DNA of 64,000 nucleotides, taken from Camarhynchus parvulus (lineage: Eukaryota > Chordata > Aves > Passeriformes > Thraupidae). Location of the stretch: positions 26,250,501 through 26,314,500 of the forward strand of contig NC_044572.1 of assembly GCF_901933205.1 (NCBI RefSeq). The letters run 5' to 3'. The notes under the pieces were generated by a model, which was not told the DNA's origin, made no database searches, and was given only the letters and a program-made list of their open reading frames with translations. The position numbers were made by a program, and so were the translations under genes. Positions 14,001 to 27,600 of the stretch are shown here, piece after piece. How positions within the stretch are numbered: the first letter of the stretch is position 1; every line of letters starts with the position of its first letter.

Positions 14001-15418
14001 CTTTGTCAATATAGTGAAATTACAAAGTTACATCATCAAACAAAAGAAGGTGCTCTCATAAAAGTACATGTACAAATTCTACATATATTATAGTATCACT
14101 ATGTTTGTTTGTTTTTTTATTTTAATTCAAGTACTCAGTGCCAGATGCTGTGAAAATTAGGTAAAAATTTCCTAAAATTCAGATTAGACTAATAGTGCAG
14201 TGATGATGTTATTTATTTAGGTGATCTAGCAGTACATCTGCATAATTTATATTGTGTTTGTTTATGAATTTGGATCGCACCTTTGAATTTTTAAGATTTG
14301 CATGGAGGGAAAATTTTACTCTCTAAATTCAAAGAAAACAAATGTTTGGATGAACAGAGGAATTTTGTTTCAAGCTTTGAATGCCTTCTGTCTTAGCATC
14401 ATTACTATATGCTGGGTGTTTGAATAAATACCCCCAAGATCACACTTTTGTTCAGAAATAGCCAATTTAAGTAGAAAATCCTGTTGCCACTGGGTTGATT
14501 TTTGCAAGAGATACATTTAGTATTTGTACATAAATGGCACTCTTCATATGCAGATACAGTCTGTTTTTGTCTATGTAGTATAATTTATGTTTTTAGATGT
14601 GAATTTAAAACAAAATTTCTGAAACTATATAGTTTTAAAAGAGGATATTTAATGGAATGATTTCTGATTTGAATGCTGAAGGATTAGAAAAACCTATTTG
14701 TGATACTATTGGATTCTGATTTTATTTCTTAATTTTGGCCCCATAAAAACTATTTGTTGAATTTTATGGCATTCTATAGGTTGATCAATACATACAATAT
14801 TTTTTTAAGAGAGAACTAGAGGAAGATGAGTTTTATTCTGTTCTTTCAAAAGATATTTCAATTCTTTCCTCAGCTGTAATATTCAGTTGTAATTTTCATA
14901 ACACAGTAGCCAGACATTAAAGTAGACAGAAATAGCAAATAAATAAAAGAACTGTTGGGGAGATCTTTCAGTTGTGACCCTGTATTCAGGAGACATTTAT
15001 AAAGATCATTATATAGCTGTAGCTAAATGACACTATCTTAAGCTAATTTTTCTTGATTGAAAAGCTATTAATGATCCATGAAAAGAGAGCAGGGGCAAAC
15101 TTTGCCTCTTGAATAAAATTTCATAATGATGAAATGCTACATGATAGCTCTGAATTCTGCATGTGCTTCTTTTCCAAGGTCAATGACCTATTTATCCTTC
15201 TTTTGGCCCAGAGATGCCAATATGCAGCTTTATTCCTATTAGAAATTGTATTTTTAAAAGGGACAAGAATAATATATATTCTGTAGCAAGATATGCTAAT
15301 CTCCAATAAGATATAAGGTGATTCTTCTGCTGATGATTTTGAAAAACAATATCAATCTTCAAATCAAGCCTAGTAATGAACTCACTGTAACTGGATCTAG
15401 CAATTGCCTAGAGCGATA

Positions 15419-15493
15419 ATTACTAGATAAAGTAAGGGCATGAAATGGTCATTGAAATTACTAGATAAAGAAGGGCATGAAATGGTCATTGAA
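15419..15493. repeat. Tandem duplication, unit 37-38 bases
   Basis: The unit begins ATTACTAGATAAAG and ends GGTCATTGAA. Copy one spans 15419-15456, copy two 15457-15493. They are identical except for one missing T in copy two, so the duplication is young. Confidence 0.95.
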
Positions 15494-18048
15494 AGCAAAA
15501 GGAGAGCAAAAATGATTGAGGTAGGTAGCTTTTGTTAAATTAAAACAAAATAGAGACAAAATACTGTTGTATCTTTCATTTGAATATTAAAATTGGGCAT
15601 CAGGAAAATTTTAATGTAAGAGTATGAAGTCAAGTCTGACAATAATTCAGAAGCTTACCTTCAACAAGGTATGGTTAAGGACAGGCCATAAATACCCACT
15701 ATAAGAAAGGAACACCTTGCTCAATGAATAAACAAATCTCACTACTGACTTTATACCCATCCTGAGTGTCTATTGAAATTTTACTCATGAAAAAATCAAC
15801 TGCAGTGAAGAAGGTGAACTGTTATATCACTTTGATAAACTGAGTTCAGATTCACATTTCTTCTTTTTCATCACCTTGACATTACAGATTCTTAGTAATG
15901 CTTGCCATATTTTTCTGCCTCCTCTTTGGTCAGCATTTTATGTGGTTATCCAATACTGGTATAAGGACAGTATATTGAATTTTTTAACTGGAATATTTTC
16001 CCAGAATTCTGACTGTATGATCTGCTACTGAATTTTCTTGAGACATAATTTTTTTCTACCCTGTGTAGTAATCTTCCTACAGGTTCATGCCAGATTTTTT
16101 GCACACACAGTTTTGCCTTTCATAATCCTATATTGTTGACAAAATGCATAGGAATTTCCTATTCCATAGTCTAAATTTCAGTCATGTAAAGACAACTGGG
16201 CTACCCTAATTATTTTATTAGGCATCTCTTTCATTGCAGACAAAGACCATGTTGGAGAATGCTATCACACAGACCTTAGAATTAATTTAAATATGTATGC
16301 TGATCATACTACAATTTTTCTTTACCACTGAAGCATTGAAAACATCTGATACATAGAGATGAGATTTATGGAATGTTATATATGCCTGGAAACACTTGTA
16401 TTCTCCTATTGTTTGTTGCCTCTAAGGGCAAAATCTATATAAAAGTGTTAAAGCTAGGATTCTATGAATCATAATAAATAGAGAAAGCAGACTGTCTCTT
16501 TACATATTTCTTCCTTTTTGAAATTAGAAATATGCCTGCTTTTTTCAATTCCCTTAGCTTTTCCACAGATCTCCATATAAAAAAAAATATAGATCAGGTC
16601 TCTAAGATTACAGCTTCTTGTTTTTAACATTTCAGCAGCAACACTGTTGACACCTGGTGCTTGTTATTCCTAAGGATTCTGATTGCCTCTTGAATCTCTT
16701 TAAAATTTGGCTGAGCTGCCTGGAAGGTGGCCATTTGTTGTTGGCCTTTTCATTTTCTTTACTGGACTTGTCTAAGCATTCCTACCATGTTTCTCTATTT
16801 CCATTCCTTGTAATAAGACTATTTTCAGTTTTATATTTTATCAGACTTTCTTATTATTGATATTCTTTTCTTCATGCATTGATACCCCTGTAAAATTATG
16901 GAACAGTCTCAGGCTCCTTAAGCTCAGTCATCAGAAGCAAATTCTCTACAAACTATTATCCTCTGAAAAGGCCCACTCTTGCCTGAGGAACAAATGTAAA
17001 ACTTACCAATACTCATCATCACACCATAGTAAGAATCTCCTCCAAAGAATCACTGAAAGCTCTGAATTTTGTATTTGAATTTCCCAGAATATAATGTATT
17101 TCACCTAACACACCAAAAGCTCTTAGGGAAACTGGGGATAGGAACTGGTATAATTAAACAACAAATTCGCACTTGAATGAACCCCTGCAGACAAACAACA
17201 GTGGCTATAAAAATCTATTTTCCGGGGTGGGGGGAATACTTTTACAAGCTATTCCTTCCCTCTCTGAACTTTCAGGCCTAATGCAGTAAAGGTATGAAAT
17301 AGCTTTAAAAGAAAAGCTTGGAAAGCAAAATTTCTTATGCCACTGGATACTAAAAGGCTAGGCTTTGTAGCTACAGACTTCAGGGAACAGTAATGGTCAG
17401 TCTTTTTACACCAACTTCCTTGTTCTTCCTATATATTCTCATATCTCTGCTAATAATCAGCCAATAATTCCCTCTGCCTCTCAGCCTACCAAAGTCCTAT
17501 TAAAATTCCCCTACTTCTCACTATCAATTAACTCTTCTTTCTCAGATTTTGGAACTGTTTTTTCAATACAGCTATTGTTTTCAGCCTGTCTTTGAATTTT
17601 GAACTCATTGAACTTTGACGTTTGTTACTTATTTTGATCTGAGGGAGGGCTAACATAAACTACAGTTTTGTATTTTGTTTTTGCCTTCTGGAAGTCATTT
17701 ACCTCAATGTTTTCCTTGTAGCAGAGCTAAGTTTCAAGGTAATCAGATTGATCAGGGCTGTGTTTAGTCCAGTGTTGTAAATAAATTTGTTACAGTCTCT
17801 CAAGCAACTGTTACCATGTTTGATCACACTCATGTTCTCACCATGTTCAACAGGAATTTCTCTTTATTTCTTGTTTTCATACAAAATTTCCTAGGAAAGT
17901 CTGTCTCCATCTTCTCTATATCTCCCTTTTAGGTAGTAAAAATCTGAAATTATGTCCTTCCTTACACTTTTCTCTAGACTGAACCCAGTTTCTTTAGTCA
18001 CATGTATCATCTGCTTTTGCACTTTAGGCATGTTCATGGTGCTCCAGG

Positions 18049-18078
18049 GGATTGCCCCCCGCTGGATTGCCCCCCTGT
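18049..18078. repeat. Short 15-base tandem repeat, C-rich
   Basis: GGATTGCCCCCC occurs twice in tandem (18049-18060 and 18064-18075), separated by GCT. It is a local GC-rich patch in an otherwise pyrimidine- and AT-rich stretch. Confidence 0.9.
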
Positions 18079-19366
18079 ACCAAGGATCCAAGAGCAAACA
18101 CAGTACTCTTTGTGCAGTTAAATGTGTCCTGAAGTCATGAAGGATAGTCATGTTTTTAGTAAATTTATTCTGATTCATTCTTTCCTTGAAGTTTTGTGTT
18201 TTCTTTGTAGATTTGCAGTTTTTTCTTCAGTCTTTTCACGTTCTGTAGTTTCTGACTATATTGATTGCACTGGCACACTGGGCATGTTGCATATTAGGTC
18301 AAAGTTGTTAATTTACATTTGGATGTGTTTCTGGAGCTCTGCTTTTGTGCCCTCCTTTGTTTTCCAAATGTCCTTCTTTTTGCTACCAACACATCTGCAA
18401 TTTAATCTATCAGACTCCAGAATTTTTTCCTGAATCAATGCTTCCCATTTGTGTGCATAATTTGAATTGTCTAAAGACGTCTTCTCTATGTGCTCATATA
18501 TTTTGTGTTTTCTCTACTATGTAAATTTTTTTCTTATGAATCTCTTACAAGACAGTCATATGAGTTACTGTTATCTCCCTCCAGATTTTTGATGCCAAGA
18601 GGCAAAGATTTCTGTCTTTACTTAGTAAGTGCATGATCAGTCTAGCTAATAGTAACTCCATCTGTGCTCTTCACCAATGTTGGTGAGTACTTGTAGCAGA
18701 AAATGCTGTACTCTGTAAAGGCACTTTATAAAATCTGTTTGAAGTAATCTAGTTTCAATATCATTAAACACTTATTTCCATTTTTTAACATCTTCATTTC
18801 CTGAACTAAAACAGTAGAAACTGTAAACTTACAGCTGTTGAAGATATTCAGTGCATTCATCATCTAATAATCTTTATTTTTCTTCAGTGAAAGTAGATAT
18901 ATTGCTGAAGTCAACACTGAACTATCTCCTTTTAATTGAATGTTTGTCCACTAATGGCTTCAAAGGCATTTCTGTTGATAATATATTTTAACTGTTCCCA
19001 TTTCATGTCTAGAAGTCTTTCTTTCATCGTGAATGTAGATCCTTCTCTATTTCCATATATCTTATCCCTGAGAAGTCTGTGATGTGTGCACTATTCTGCT
19101 TTGCTTGGGCTATAAGAGTTTGGGGAACTTTTGGCCTATATAAGATCAGTTGTTCCACATTTCTAATTCCTAATTTTTTCCAAAGCTGGTGGCTTTTATT
19201 CATATTGTTATTTATGGGTTTTTTTAAGTTTTGGGGATGACTCTTTAAAATTGTTCTTTGCTGTAGATCAGAATACCCATTATTAAATTTCTGTTTCCCA
19301 TATACATTCTTTTAAGCTGTAGATTAAATCATTCCTAATCTTCTGTAGAAGTGTTGAGCTATGGAA

Positions 19367-19412
19367 TATGAGAAGATCTTGGGTCTTGGATCTATGAGAA
19401 GATCTTGGATCT
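19367..19412. repeat. Partial tandem duplication, unit 26 bases
   Basis: TATGAGAAGATCTTGG at 19367-19382 recurs exactly at 19393-19408, with GTCTTGGATC between, giving a unit of 26 bases. Confidence 0.9.
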
Positions 19413-20705
19413 GCTACACATGCTGAAGGTTCTTCTCTCAACAGAGTACAAGTTTTCAACATTTGTCTTGAAATGTAGATAGCAGATTGGGACAGTATGA
19501 TCTTGTAGTCCTTAGGCCATTGTCAAATATACAAAATAACATTACTACATTTTTCCATGAAATTTTCCTTTTACTAAAAATTTCTAAAGATGTCAAGGTT
19601 ATGGGAACTTTCAGCTGACTCAGTCTCCTCTTTATCCACTGGTTTCAGGCATTGTAGATCATGGGGTGATGTAAGATTCTGACAGTTCCTTCTTTATAAC
19701 ATTTATGTTTTTTGGGAGGCTTTAAAAAAATCTCTTCTGATGCTTTTACCCAACTTGCTAAACTGTCCTATTGGATTTATATTGTCTAATTATCTGTGGG
19801 TTTGCTATCTATTACTTACTTTGAAATCTGATTGATCAAAAGCCTTTACCGGTGATGTTACCTTGCAGATCGGTAAAATATGTTGGTAAGATATGTGGGG
19901 CCACAAAACCTGCAAGATACATGCCTCAGCTTCAGCATAAATATATTTCCTTGGGAAATTTCTTTAAGTGGTTACATTTTTTTCTTATCCTCTTCATCCT
20001 TTATTTCTATTACAGCAAAACTCAGAATAAAACCATCAAAGGTAATGAGCATTTATTTTAAGTTAGGGTACATCAGGCAGTTTGACATTTTATACCCATT
20101 TTAGTTTTTCTTGACTAAATGAGGACTGTGTGCTGGAACAGGTCATGTCTCTTTCTGTCACAGTCCACCTTGTTTTGTGGTAGTGCACCCTTGGATGCAT
20201 AATGGAGATATGGGTACTTGTGCATAAAGAAACATAGCTTAAATGAACTGTAAAGCTCTGCGCTTTATTGGGCAGCACTTTTTGAACTTTTTTTACCCTG
20301 GGTGAATTATTCAGAAGATCTTTGTGAATGGTGCATAACTTCAAATTGGATCCTTGGACTGTAGATCAGGTAATTGATTCTCCTCCTTAATTTCATTTGT
20401 TACATGATCACATTATTGCTTTTTCTTTTTTTATTGTTTTTTTTAATTCATAACATTACACAAATAATCTAAACCAAATTCTAATGTCTTAATCTCTTGT
20501 TAATTAATATTTCCCCAGCTCACTTAAATTGTCCATCATGCTGTCTTGCAAGGTCATTTCTTGCTAAATCAGAGCACAACTTCAGGTAAAGATGTCTTTT
20601 TGAATTTGGAGACATATTGAAGTTGATATTGGTATGAGATCCCACTGAAGAAAACCAGAAATGGGTAAAATGGGTAGAGAAATTCTGGAAGATTACGTAC
20701 TTAGG

Positions 20706-20718
20706 TTTTTTTTGGTTT

Positions 20719-20755
<37 letters not shown>

Positions 20756-20797
20756 TTGTTGTTTTTTTTGTTTGTTTGTTTGTTTGTTTTGGTTTTT

Positions 20798-20841
<44 letters not shown>
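20706..20841. repeat. Long T / TTTG simple-sequence tract
   Basis: About 136 bases, almost only T. It contains one run of more than 30 T, a TTTG tandem block (about 20767-20790) and a final run of more than 40 T. Open frames across it are poly-Lys or poly-Phe and spurious. Bird CR1 elements do not leave poly(A) tails, so this is more likely a slippage-expanded microsatellite than a fresh retroposon tail. Its true length is unsure because such tracts are poorly sequenced. Confidence 0.95.
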
Positions 20842-20844
<3 letters not shown>

Positions 20845-21189
20845 TTTCCCAAAGAGTACTTCAGTTTCTTCTTAAAGTGATACAGCATTTTAAGATGAAA
20901 CTGTTTGCTTGGGGCATCTTTCTCATGGGTTAAGACAAGAAGTCTGCTAGCCACGTTTATGTGGAAGAAAAAGTCCTTACACTGTGAGTTCTCAAAGCTG
21001 AGCTTCTGCCTTGTTTATAATAAGCAAATCTCTTTGTATTTGTTGCATGGAAAGAAAGTTCATTCTTTTTTAATGTGTCCATCAGAGTTGCATAGCTGCT
21101 AGTAAGGCACAGTTTCCTGTTCAGCTGCATTTTTTATTATTATTTTTCTAACAGGTTTCTGATGTGATAGTTGTAAAGAGTTGAATTTC

Positions 21190-21630
21190 TCTTGCAATAA
21201 GAAATTACAATTAAATGGAGATTGGTTGATCAGCCATGACACAATGTTGTCAACATGAAATCAAGGGGGGACAGTACATTTGCATTTGATGCCTTTGTAG
21301 AGTGAGATTATAATAACAGCGTGGAGCTGTCTCACTCCCCTAGAAGCACAAAGAAACTCCACAGCTGCAATTCTGAAATGCTTCCTGAAGACGTGAAGAT
21401 TACACCTGCTCCATGTTGTCTGCAAACTGTTTCTGTGCTAGAATAGCCTCTGGCTCTGCCCAGTACTTGCACTGCAGCTCTGTGCTCACCTCCTGTGGAT
21501 GTGCTATGGGATTAATGAACTCTATGACTGATTCAATTTTCATAATTAAATCATTTTCCCATAACTCAAATTGAATAAAAGGATTTGATGCAGAGTTGTG
21601 TAATTCATGAGCATGACTGATATAATTTTG
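21190..21630. promoter_or_regulatory. Candidate intronic conserved element
   Basis: A repeat-free block with TTGATCAGCCATGACACAAT, GATTATAATAACAGCG, GGGATTAATGAAC, TTTTCATAATTAAATCATTT and ACATTTGCATTTGATG. The central 200 bases are richer in GC than the flanks. These words fit homeodomain, POU and similar factors. This is an inference from texture, with no direct evidence of function. Confidence 0.25.
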
Positions 21631-23099
21631 TAGTTTGCATTGTTGGTGTTTTGTGTTAACAAAACAGAAACACTGGAAAAAACTAGTATCAAGCTTTCTT
21701 AAAGTCCTAAATCATTTGAGCAATATAAACCCCATGACTTTGTGTGTTCCTGTCTGAACATAGAACATACAGATGTCAAAACTGACTGCTTACATCTCAA
21801 AATCAGAAATTGCTGTATGATTTACTGATGTCTGTGGGAAATTTGGTAGGTGTATAAATTTATATATTTTTCTTGCATGTGTATCTCTTGTTGGATAGGT
21901 GCTAAAGTTCTCCAGCTCATCGACAGATATCTGCTGAGCACATTATTGAATTATATCTGTCTAAGCCAATTTCTACACCTCTGTTTAGTATTTGCAATGA
22001 TAATGTGTCAGACCAAGGAAACACCTAAGCTTCTTGTGAATAGGGGTCATTTCTATGAGTGTTATATCAATTCTGCTAAAAAGACAAAAAGAGACAAGAT
22101 GCAAAGGGAAAAAATCAGTGGCTAAGGATATATTATATACATAGAGGACTTAAAAGCCAAAGTGGAAACATCAGCTCTCACTGTAATTCTGAGATACGTG
22201 CAGAGAAGGTTCAGTTCTTAGAAAGAATTCCTTTTAGTGCAGGTGCAGAGCTGCTTTGGGTGCATGTATTAGGGAAGATTACAAATAACTTTGAGATCTG
22301 AGAATGAAAATAATGCTGAACTGAGAGACTGTGAAATATGGGATGAGAAAAACATTCACTTTTCATTCTGTTCTCCATTATCTATGGAAAAATAATTCTT
22401 TCCCATCCTGAAGGAAAATCCTTTCCATGAGAAGTGCCAGAGCAGGAGTCTGTGCCTTCAAAAGCAGCAGGACTTGGGCTATATCCAGCAAGCAATGGCA
22501 GTCAGGGAAGGAAGAAAGGAAATTGCTAATTCCCAGGAAAGACCTCACCTTCCCTTGAAGTGAATCCTATTTGTACTGTTCTAAGGGGCAGGAACAAGAT
22601 GGAGAGAAATCAAAGTTAAACTTCTCCCTCCTTTATGGAAAAAGTGTGCTGAAACACTAGCTTTTCCCTCTTATCCAGAGTTCCCCTTTACAAATACTTT
22701 TTTTTGAATAGGGAATGAATTAGTTCTTCAGCTGGGTGTTCCCCTCTGAAAAGGGAGAGAGGACTTTGAGATTATATTAGAGGTATATATTAGAGGCTTT
22801 TTATAATTACTTGCCAGAAACTAACACAAAAGAGAAGTGTGAACATGTTTGCAGGAGCTAGCAAAGTATAATGAGGGGAAAAGCCTTTCTTCTGATTCTT
22901 ATTTATATTATCAACACCAGAGCTCTAAGTCATAAACCAGGACCACATGGGGAGGTTATGATTCAAATGTAAGAGACAACACATGTATTGAGACAGCTGA
23001 AGGAGCACAAGGAAACAATGAGGCAATGTTGGTCAGTATGAGAGAAAGCGTCTCAGTGCATTATTAGCTTAAACATTTTCTCATGTTTTTTTGTAGGCA

Positions 23100-23500
23100 T
23101 CACAGCAAGAGAGTTTTAATGAGGGATTTGAAGGAAGATAATGAGGTTGTGTGGCAGATGCTTGGAAAAAATCACAGAGGAGCTTGTTTAAAAATATCTG
23201 ACAAATGGATAGTGGAAGCCAACATTATGGTCTAACTGGAGACAGAGCTCATTGGAGATGATAGGTAGGATGAAAATGAGGAAGAATTTGAAGATGAAGG
23301 CAAATAGCTTACAGCTGATTGTTTTCAAAATAATAAACAGGCATTGGTCAAAAAGGGTGGCACTTTTGTTCCATTAGATTCTGTGTGAGGGGATCACAGG
23401 TAAACAGAGGAACAGATATTTTATGATGGATAGAGATTTGAAGTGGATTATGGCAGTGTGGAGAAGAGTTTTGTGGGTGAACATCAATGGGCACTCATTA
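23100..23500 (+). repeat. Possible old amniote interspersed repeat
   Basis: Purine-rich sequence with words such as GAGGAAGAATTTGAAGATGA, GGCAAATAGCTTACAG and GATTTGAAGTGGATTATGG. They resemble an old repeat seen in turtle and bird genomes ('gatttgaaggtgaagacaaa...' type). The match is partial and from memory. It could equally be unique sequence. Confidence 0.28.
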
Positions 23501-24279
23501 AAGGTGCTATGCAGACATAACAAAAAAAAAATAGGCTGAAGTATACTGCATTGGACATTGACTTGTTTATAAAGCAGATGATGTGATTTAACTTTCTAGA
23601 GGACCACGTGATAAGTTTTTATTTAAAAGACAAGCACTGTCTGCTGTTCAAAAAAAGTTGTGTCAGTGTGTAGATTTTTCCTCTTTTCTAGTATGGAAAG
23701 CTAAATATTTTTTGTCTGAATGAGGGCAATAAGGAAAGTTAAAAAGAAAATATGTACAAAAATACAGAATGAGTAGTCATAGCAATAGAAACTTCTGCTT
23801 GGTTTTCTGGAAGACATACTTATGCCATCCCTTTACATTTTTTCAAAAGCTTCAGGTCTGGTTACTTTGATTTTTAAAATAACCCTCACAATTTAAAGTT
23901 CAGTTTCAAAAGTGATAATATTGAAATGCTTGCAGAAAAAAAGGTTAGGTTCTGTGAAAATCAGGGGTTTAATACAGATGATCGAAGCAATTAGTACATG
24001 TCACAGTTGCGACCAGGTAGTTAATGGGAGATTTGAAAAAAAACTAGTGCACACAAAAGATTTCTATTTTAACTTTTATAGAAGAGGAAGGCAAATACAT
24101 ATTCTTTGTGGGAAGCCTAATCCTATAAAAAAGTCAACATGAGAAAAGACATGCTGAGCTGTTTTGTGAAGGAATTTTAACGTATTTTGCATGGGAAGTC
24201 CATAAAGGTAGCTGGAGTAAGACGCTAACATAATTATTGGACAGAACTTTTAAACATTAAATTAATGATTTGCCTTAAC

Positions 24280-24600
24280 ATTCACAAGTGAGTGGGTGAC
24301 AGATGCTGGAAATGGCTGTACATTTCCTATGAGAGGAAGAAGAAATACTGAGGGAAATCAAGGTCATACCTGAACAGATGATCAGGATATGAGAATGTCT
24401 AAAGATTAGCAAAACTTCACGGGCAGATGGAGTCTGTCCCAGAGATGAGAAACCTAAGAATCTATGTGAGTAGAGGCAACATCATATTATAATAGAAAAT
24501 ACTGCTAGACTTAAAAGTGGTGAGTAGAAACTGACAGGAAATTAATGATATTTAGGGACCACTTCTGCTCTTGAGGACAGTGACAGCTAAACATTCATTT
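24280..24600 (+). mobile_element. Possible CR1/L3 ORF2 relic
   Basis: Around 24405-24470 the sequence reads as a decayed version of the CR1/L3 reverse-transcriptase segment usually encoding SPGPDGIHPRVLKEL. Here it is ACTTCACGGGCAGATGGAGT, then TGTCCCAGAGATGAGAAACC, translating roughly to SRADGVCPRDEKPK. The flanks are too degraded to place boundaries confidently. There is no open frame of useful length. It might instead be another non-LTR clade or a chance match. Confidence 0.42.
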
Positions 24601-27600
24601 TCGGTATTTGTTTACAGGCAGAACTCAGAAATGGAAAACATTTAATTGTTTTAAATAGTGGTCTCAGATTAAAAGTGAACTAGGGAGAGGAAGAAAGTCA
24701 TGTAAGTGCTGATGATTTTAAGAAGCTTTGTCTATAGCACAGTCTAAAAGACAGGCCAGGCTTCTAAAAGCTTTTCTAGCCAGTCAGCATCTCTTTGCAT
24801 GTATATGTTCCTGGGACTTCCTTTTCAGAGCTGGTGATTCCCTGAAATGTTTTGAGGGTTCAGTGGTACCAGGAAGGCTCTGCATGCATCAGATCCACAG
24901 TAGCATTGGTGCCAGATTGGGTTAAATATTGGTCACTGGCAGCTGCAGCAACCACTGAGAACTTCATCTTATTTGGATAAGGGAAGGTGATTATCTTCAG
25001 GAGATGAAAGAGTTCTGGAGTTATCAGGTAATAAAAGACACAAATGAAAGCAAATTACTTCAGCCATTTTGTGAGGATCAGTGTACTGCTAATTTTCAGT
25101 TACTAGAGCGACACAAACAGAGAGCATAAGTAAGTAAAACAGCAAAAAGTAGAATTTGTGTAGGATTTGGCATTTTGATGCAAGTAAGCAAAGTAATTCA
25201 CACTTACTTGGGATAGTTTGGGAAGCAAGTTCAGTGAACTCATTTCTACATACTGGGTGAAAAAATGTAAGAGAATTGTGGGAGGAACAAGAAAAAGCAA
25301 ATACCCCAAAGTCACATGCAAATTAACATTAATCAGGAGGATGATCTAAATGAAAGAATTATAAGCATATAACTATTTTTTTACATAATTATTTATGTAA
25401 TAACAGCAAAAACCCAAAGGGACATTAAAATTCAATAAATACCGCATTGAATATAAATTATTTTAGCCTGCTATAAAAAAAATCACAAAATCTGTGTTAC
25501 CAAAATTTCTATTGTCTGTGTAATTTTTAATCTTCTAGTTATATCTTGATATACAGAGGATGTCCATATAAAAATATGTGGGCCAATAATTCTGGAAAGG
25601 AAAGCATAAAGATCTGTGTTTATTTTAACCACAACACTTATTTCTAAAATGAAAATAAAAATGTGCATGCCATCAGTTATGGCAACAATCAGTCATAAAA
25701 CTTAGTGATGAACAAAATGCCATTAGTTCCATATTTAATTTGTCATTGACCTGCTCTATTTAAATATAAAGCTGGTTGTTTTAATCTAGCAGCTCTGCTT
25801 TGTCTGTGACTACATCCCCTGAGTTTTTCTTATCTAGTAGAAATGTCAAGATTATATTTTTTCTCTCTGTTTTTCCAGTACAATACCTCTTACAAGATCC
25901 ACAGTTCTTAACAGTGCTAATTGATGACCTAAGACCAAAAGTCTATCAAAGTTAATTGTTTTGATCAATCCCCCTCTCCTCTGAAATTTTGGACTCGTGG
26001 CTTTTCCTTCAGTAAGAAATGATTTCTGTTGTTTCCTCTTTACAGAATAAGGGAGATAGACTTTTAATCAGACATCACCACTAAAGAATGTGTTCCTCAG
26101 GAGAGAGAAACCCAGTTTTCAGAGTCAAAGAAGATTTTGAGTAGATGAGGAAAGATCTTGCTAAAGGCCTCAGAGAATTCATGAGAGTGCAAGCTCAGAC
26201 ATCTTATGTTTCATGGTTCTGGAGTTTGAAGGTCTAAACTGGGAGGATAGAGACTTTACCAAGGAGGATGGACCATATATCACAAAACCCAAAATCTACA
26301 GACTCACTGGGAACCATTGGGGAGATTACTTTTTATTGCTGGTTAGTAATGAGCTTTGTATTGTTGGTAGTAACTTGCAGCCCAAATAACAGGCTGCAAA
26401 TGCTGAGGTGGGTTGGAGGTGAGAGTGCAGAAAGTCTCCCCCTTAACAAAGAAACACATTCTGCCTAGAGAAAATGATGGCAAAAGTCTGATACACTTTT
26501 ATCCCTTAGTGTTTCTGCTGTAAATAGTTGCAGCAGCTTCCTAGACTAAGCAGATTCTTTCTGCCATCCCATTGTCATTGCAGGCATCAACTGATCACGG
26601 ATGCCAGATCTGCAGCCTTTAAATCTTCCAAGTCAGACCTGCTTAGTTTGCTGACAAAAAGAAATTTCCCAATTCAGTACTGTGGAGTCAATAAAAATGT
26701 AGCTGTGGCAGAGCAAGGTGCATTCTCTTCTCCCTGATGTACCATAATCATCAAATTGTAAGCTAAGATACAGTTCCAGAAATAACGTTGCTTCTAATAC
26801 TTGATGTATGAAGCGGAAAGAACATAATTAATTTGCAGAGGTGAATTTGAGCTTTCATGTCCATCAGACAGGAAAATCTGGTTTTGACTGCAGACTGAGA
26901 ACATTTCAAATGGAAACCCCTGATGGAAATATATATGGAATGCAAAGAAGTGTTTATACGGTCAATTTTCTATCCAGATGAACATTCTTATTTCTTCCTG
27001 TCAGTTTTACTGGGACTTTGTATTCATTTCCTTGAAGTTTTTCCTTGTATATTTCTCTGAATGTAAATTTTTTCATGGTTTCTTGTTTTTACAGAGGTAT
27101 TCTGTGTCTTGCTGTGTGAGAAACAGCACCTCCTTAAAGACTTAATATAGGGGTTACAATCCAGAAGACAAAAATATAGAACTTTCATTGCAATATTAAA
27201 TTTCTAATTTTTACTCTAGTCAGTGTTACTGTACGGGTCTTTCCTCATAGAAACAGTGATTTGGGACAACATCTAAACATTAAATTAAGTCTTTAAGATA
27301 TTTTCAGGGACCGCACCCTAAGCTGCATCCCTCCGGGCCAGGTAGTGTCATTTTTGGGTGTAAGAAGCTTATTGCAGTGGAATTTAAAATGTGAATATGA
27401 GTATTATTTAATAAAAAGATTCATGCTCTTGCTTTTTTTCCCATGATAACTTTTGGTTGTTGTTTATTCACAAGTGGTCTTCAACTGCCTTGGATTTACA
27501 TCATGGTAAGGAGAGGTGTGTTGGCTCTAACTGTGAAACAGCTGACATACAGTACCTGAATATTTTGTACTTATTTGCTCAGGTATCAGTGTCATCACAG

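Larger units (their letters stand above)
11061..20705. other. Intronic stretch with no gene; pyrimidine-rich on + from about 16.2 kb
   Basis: Apart from the short tandem repeats listed separately, nothing was identified. From about 16.2 to 20.1 kb the + strand is markedly T- and C-rich with many TTTCT words. This could be an old antisense element that I cannot name, or compositional drift. Open frames here are short and featureless. Confidence 0.6.

Noticed and set aside
18049..18078. Repeated C-rich word considered as a CRISPR-like or regulatory array
   Set aside because: Only two adjacent short copies without spacers, in a vertebrate intron; it is a simple tandem repeat.
20520..20954. 144-residue reverse frame and 60-residue forward frame with poly-Lys and poly-Phe
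   Set aside because: Both are produced by the T/TTTG tract and carry no real protein content.
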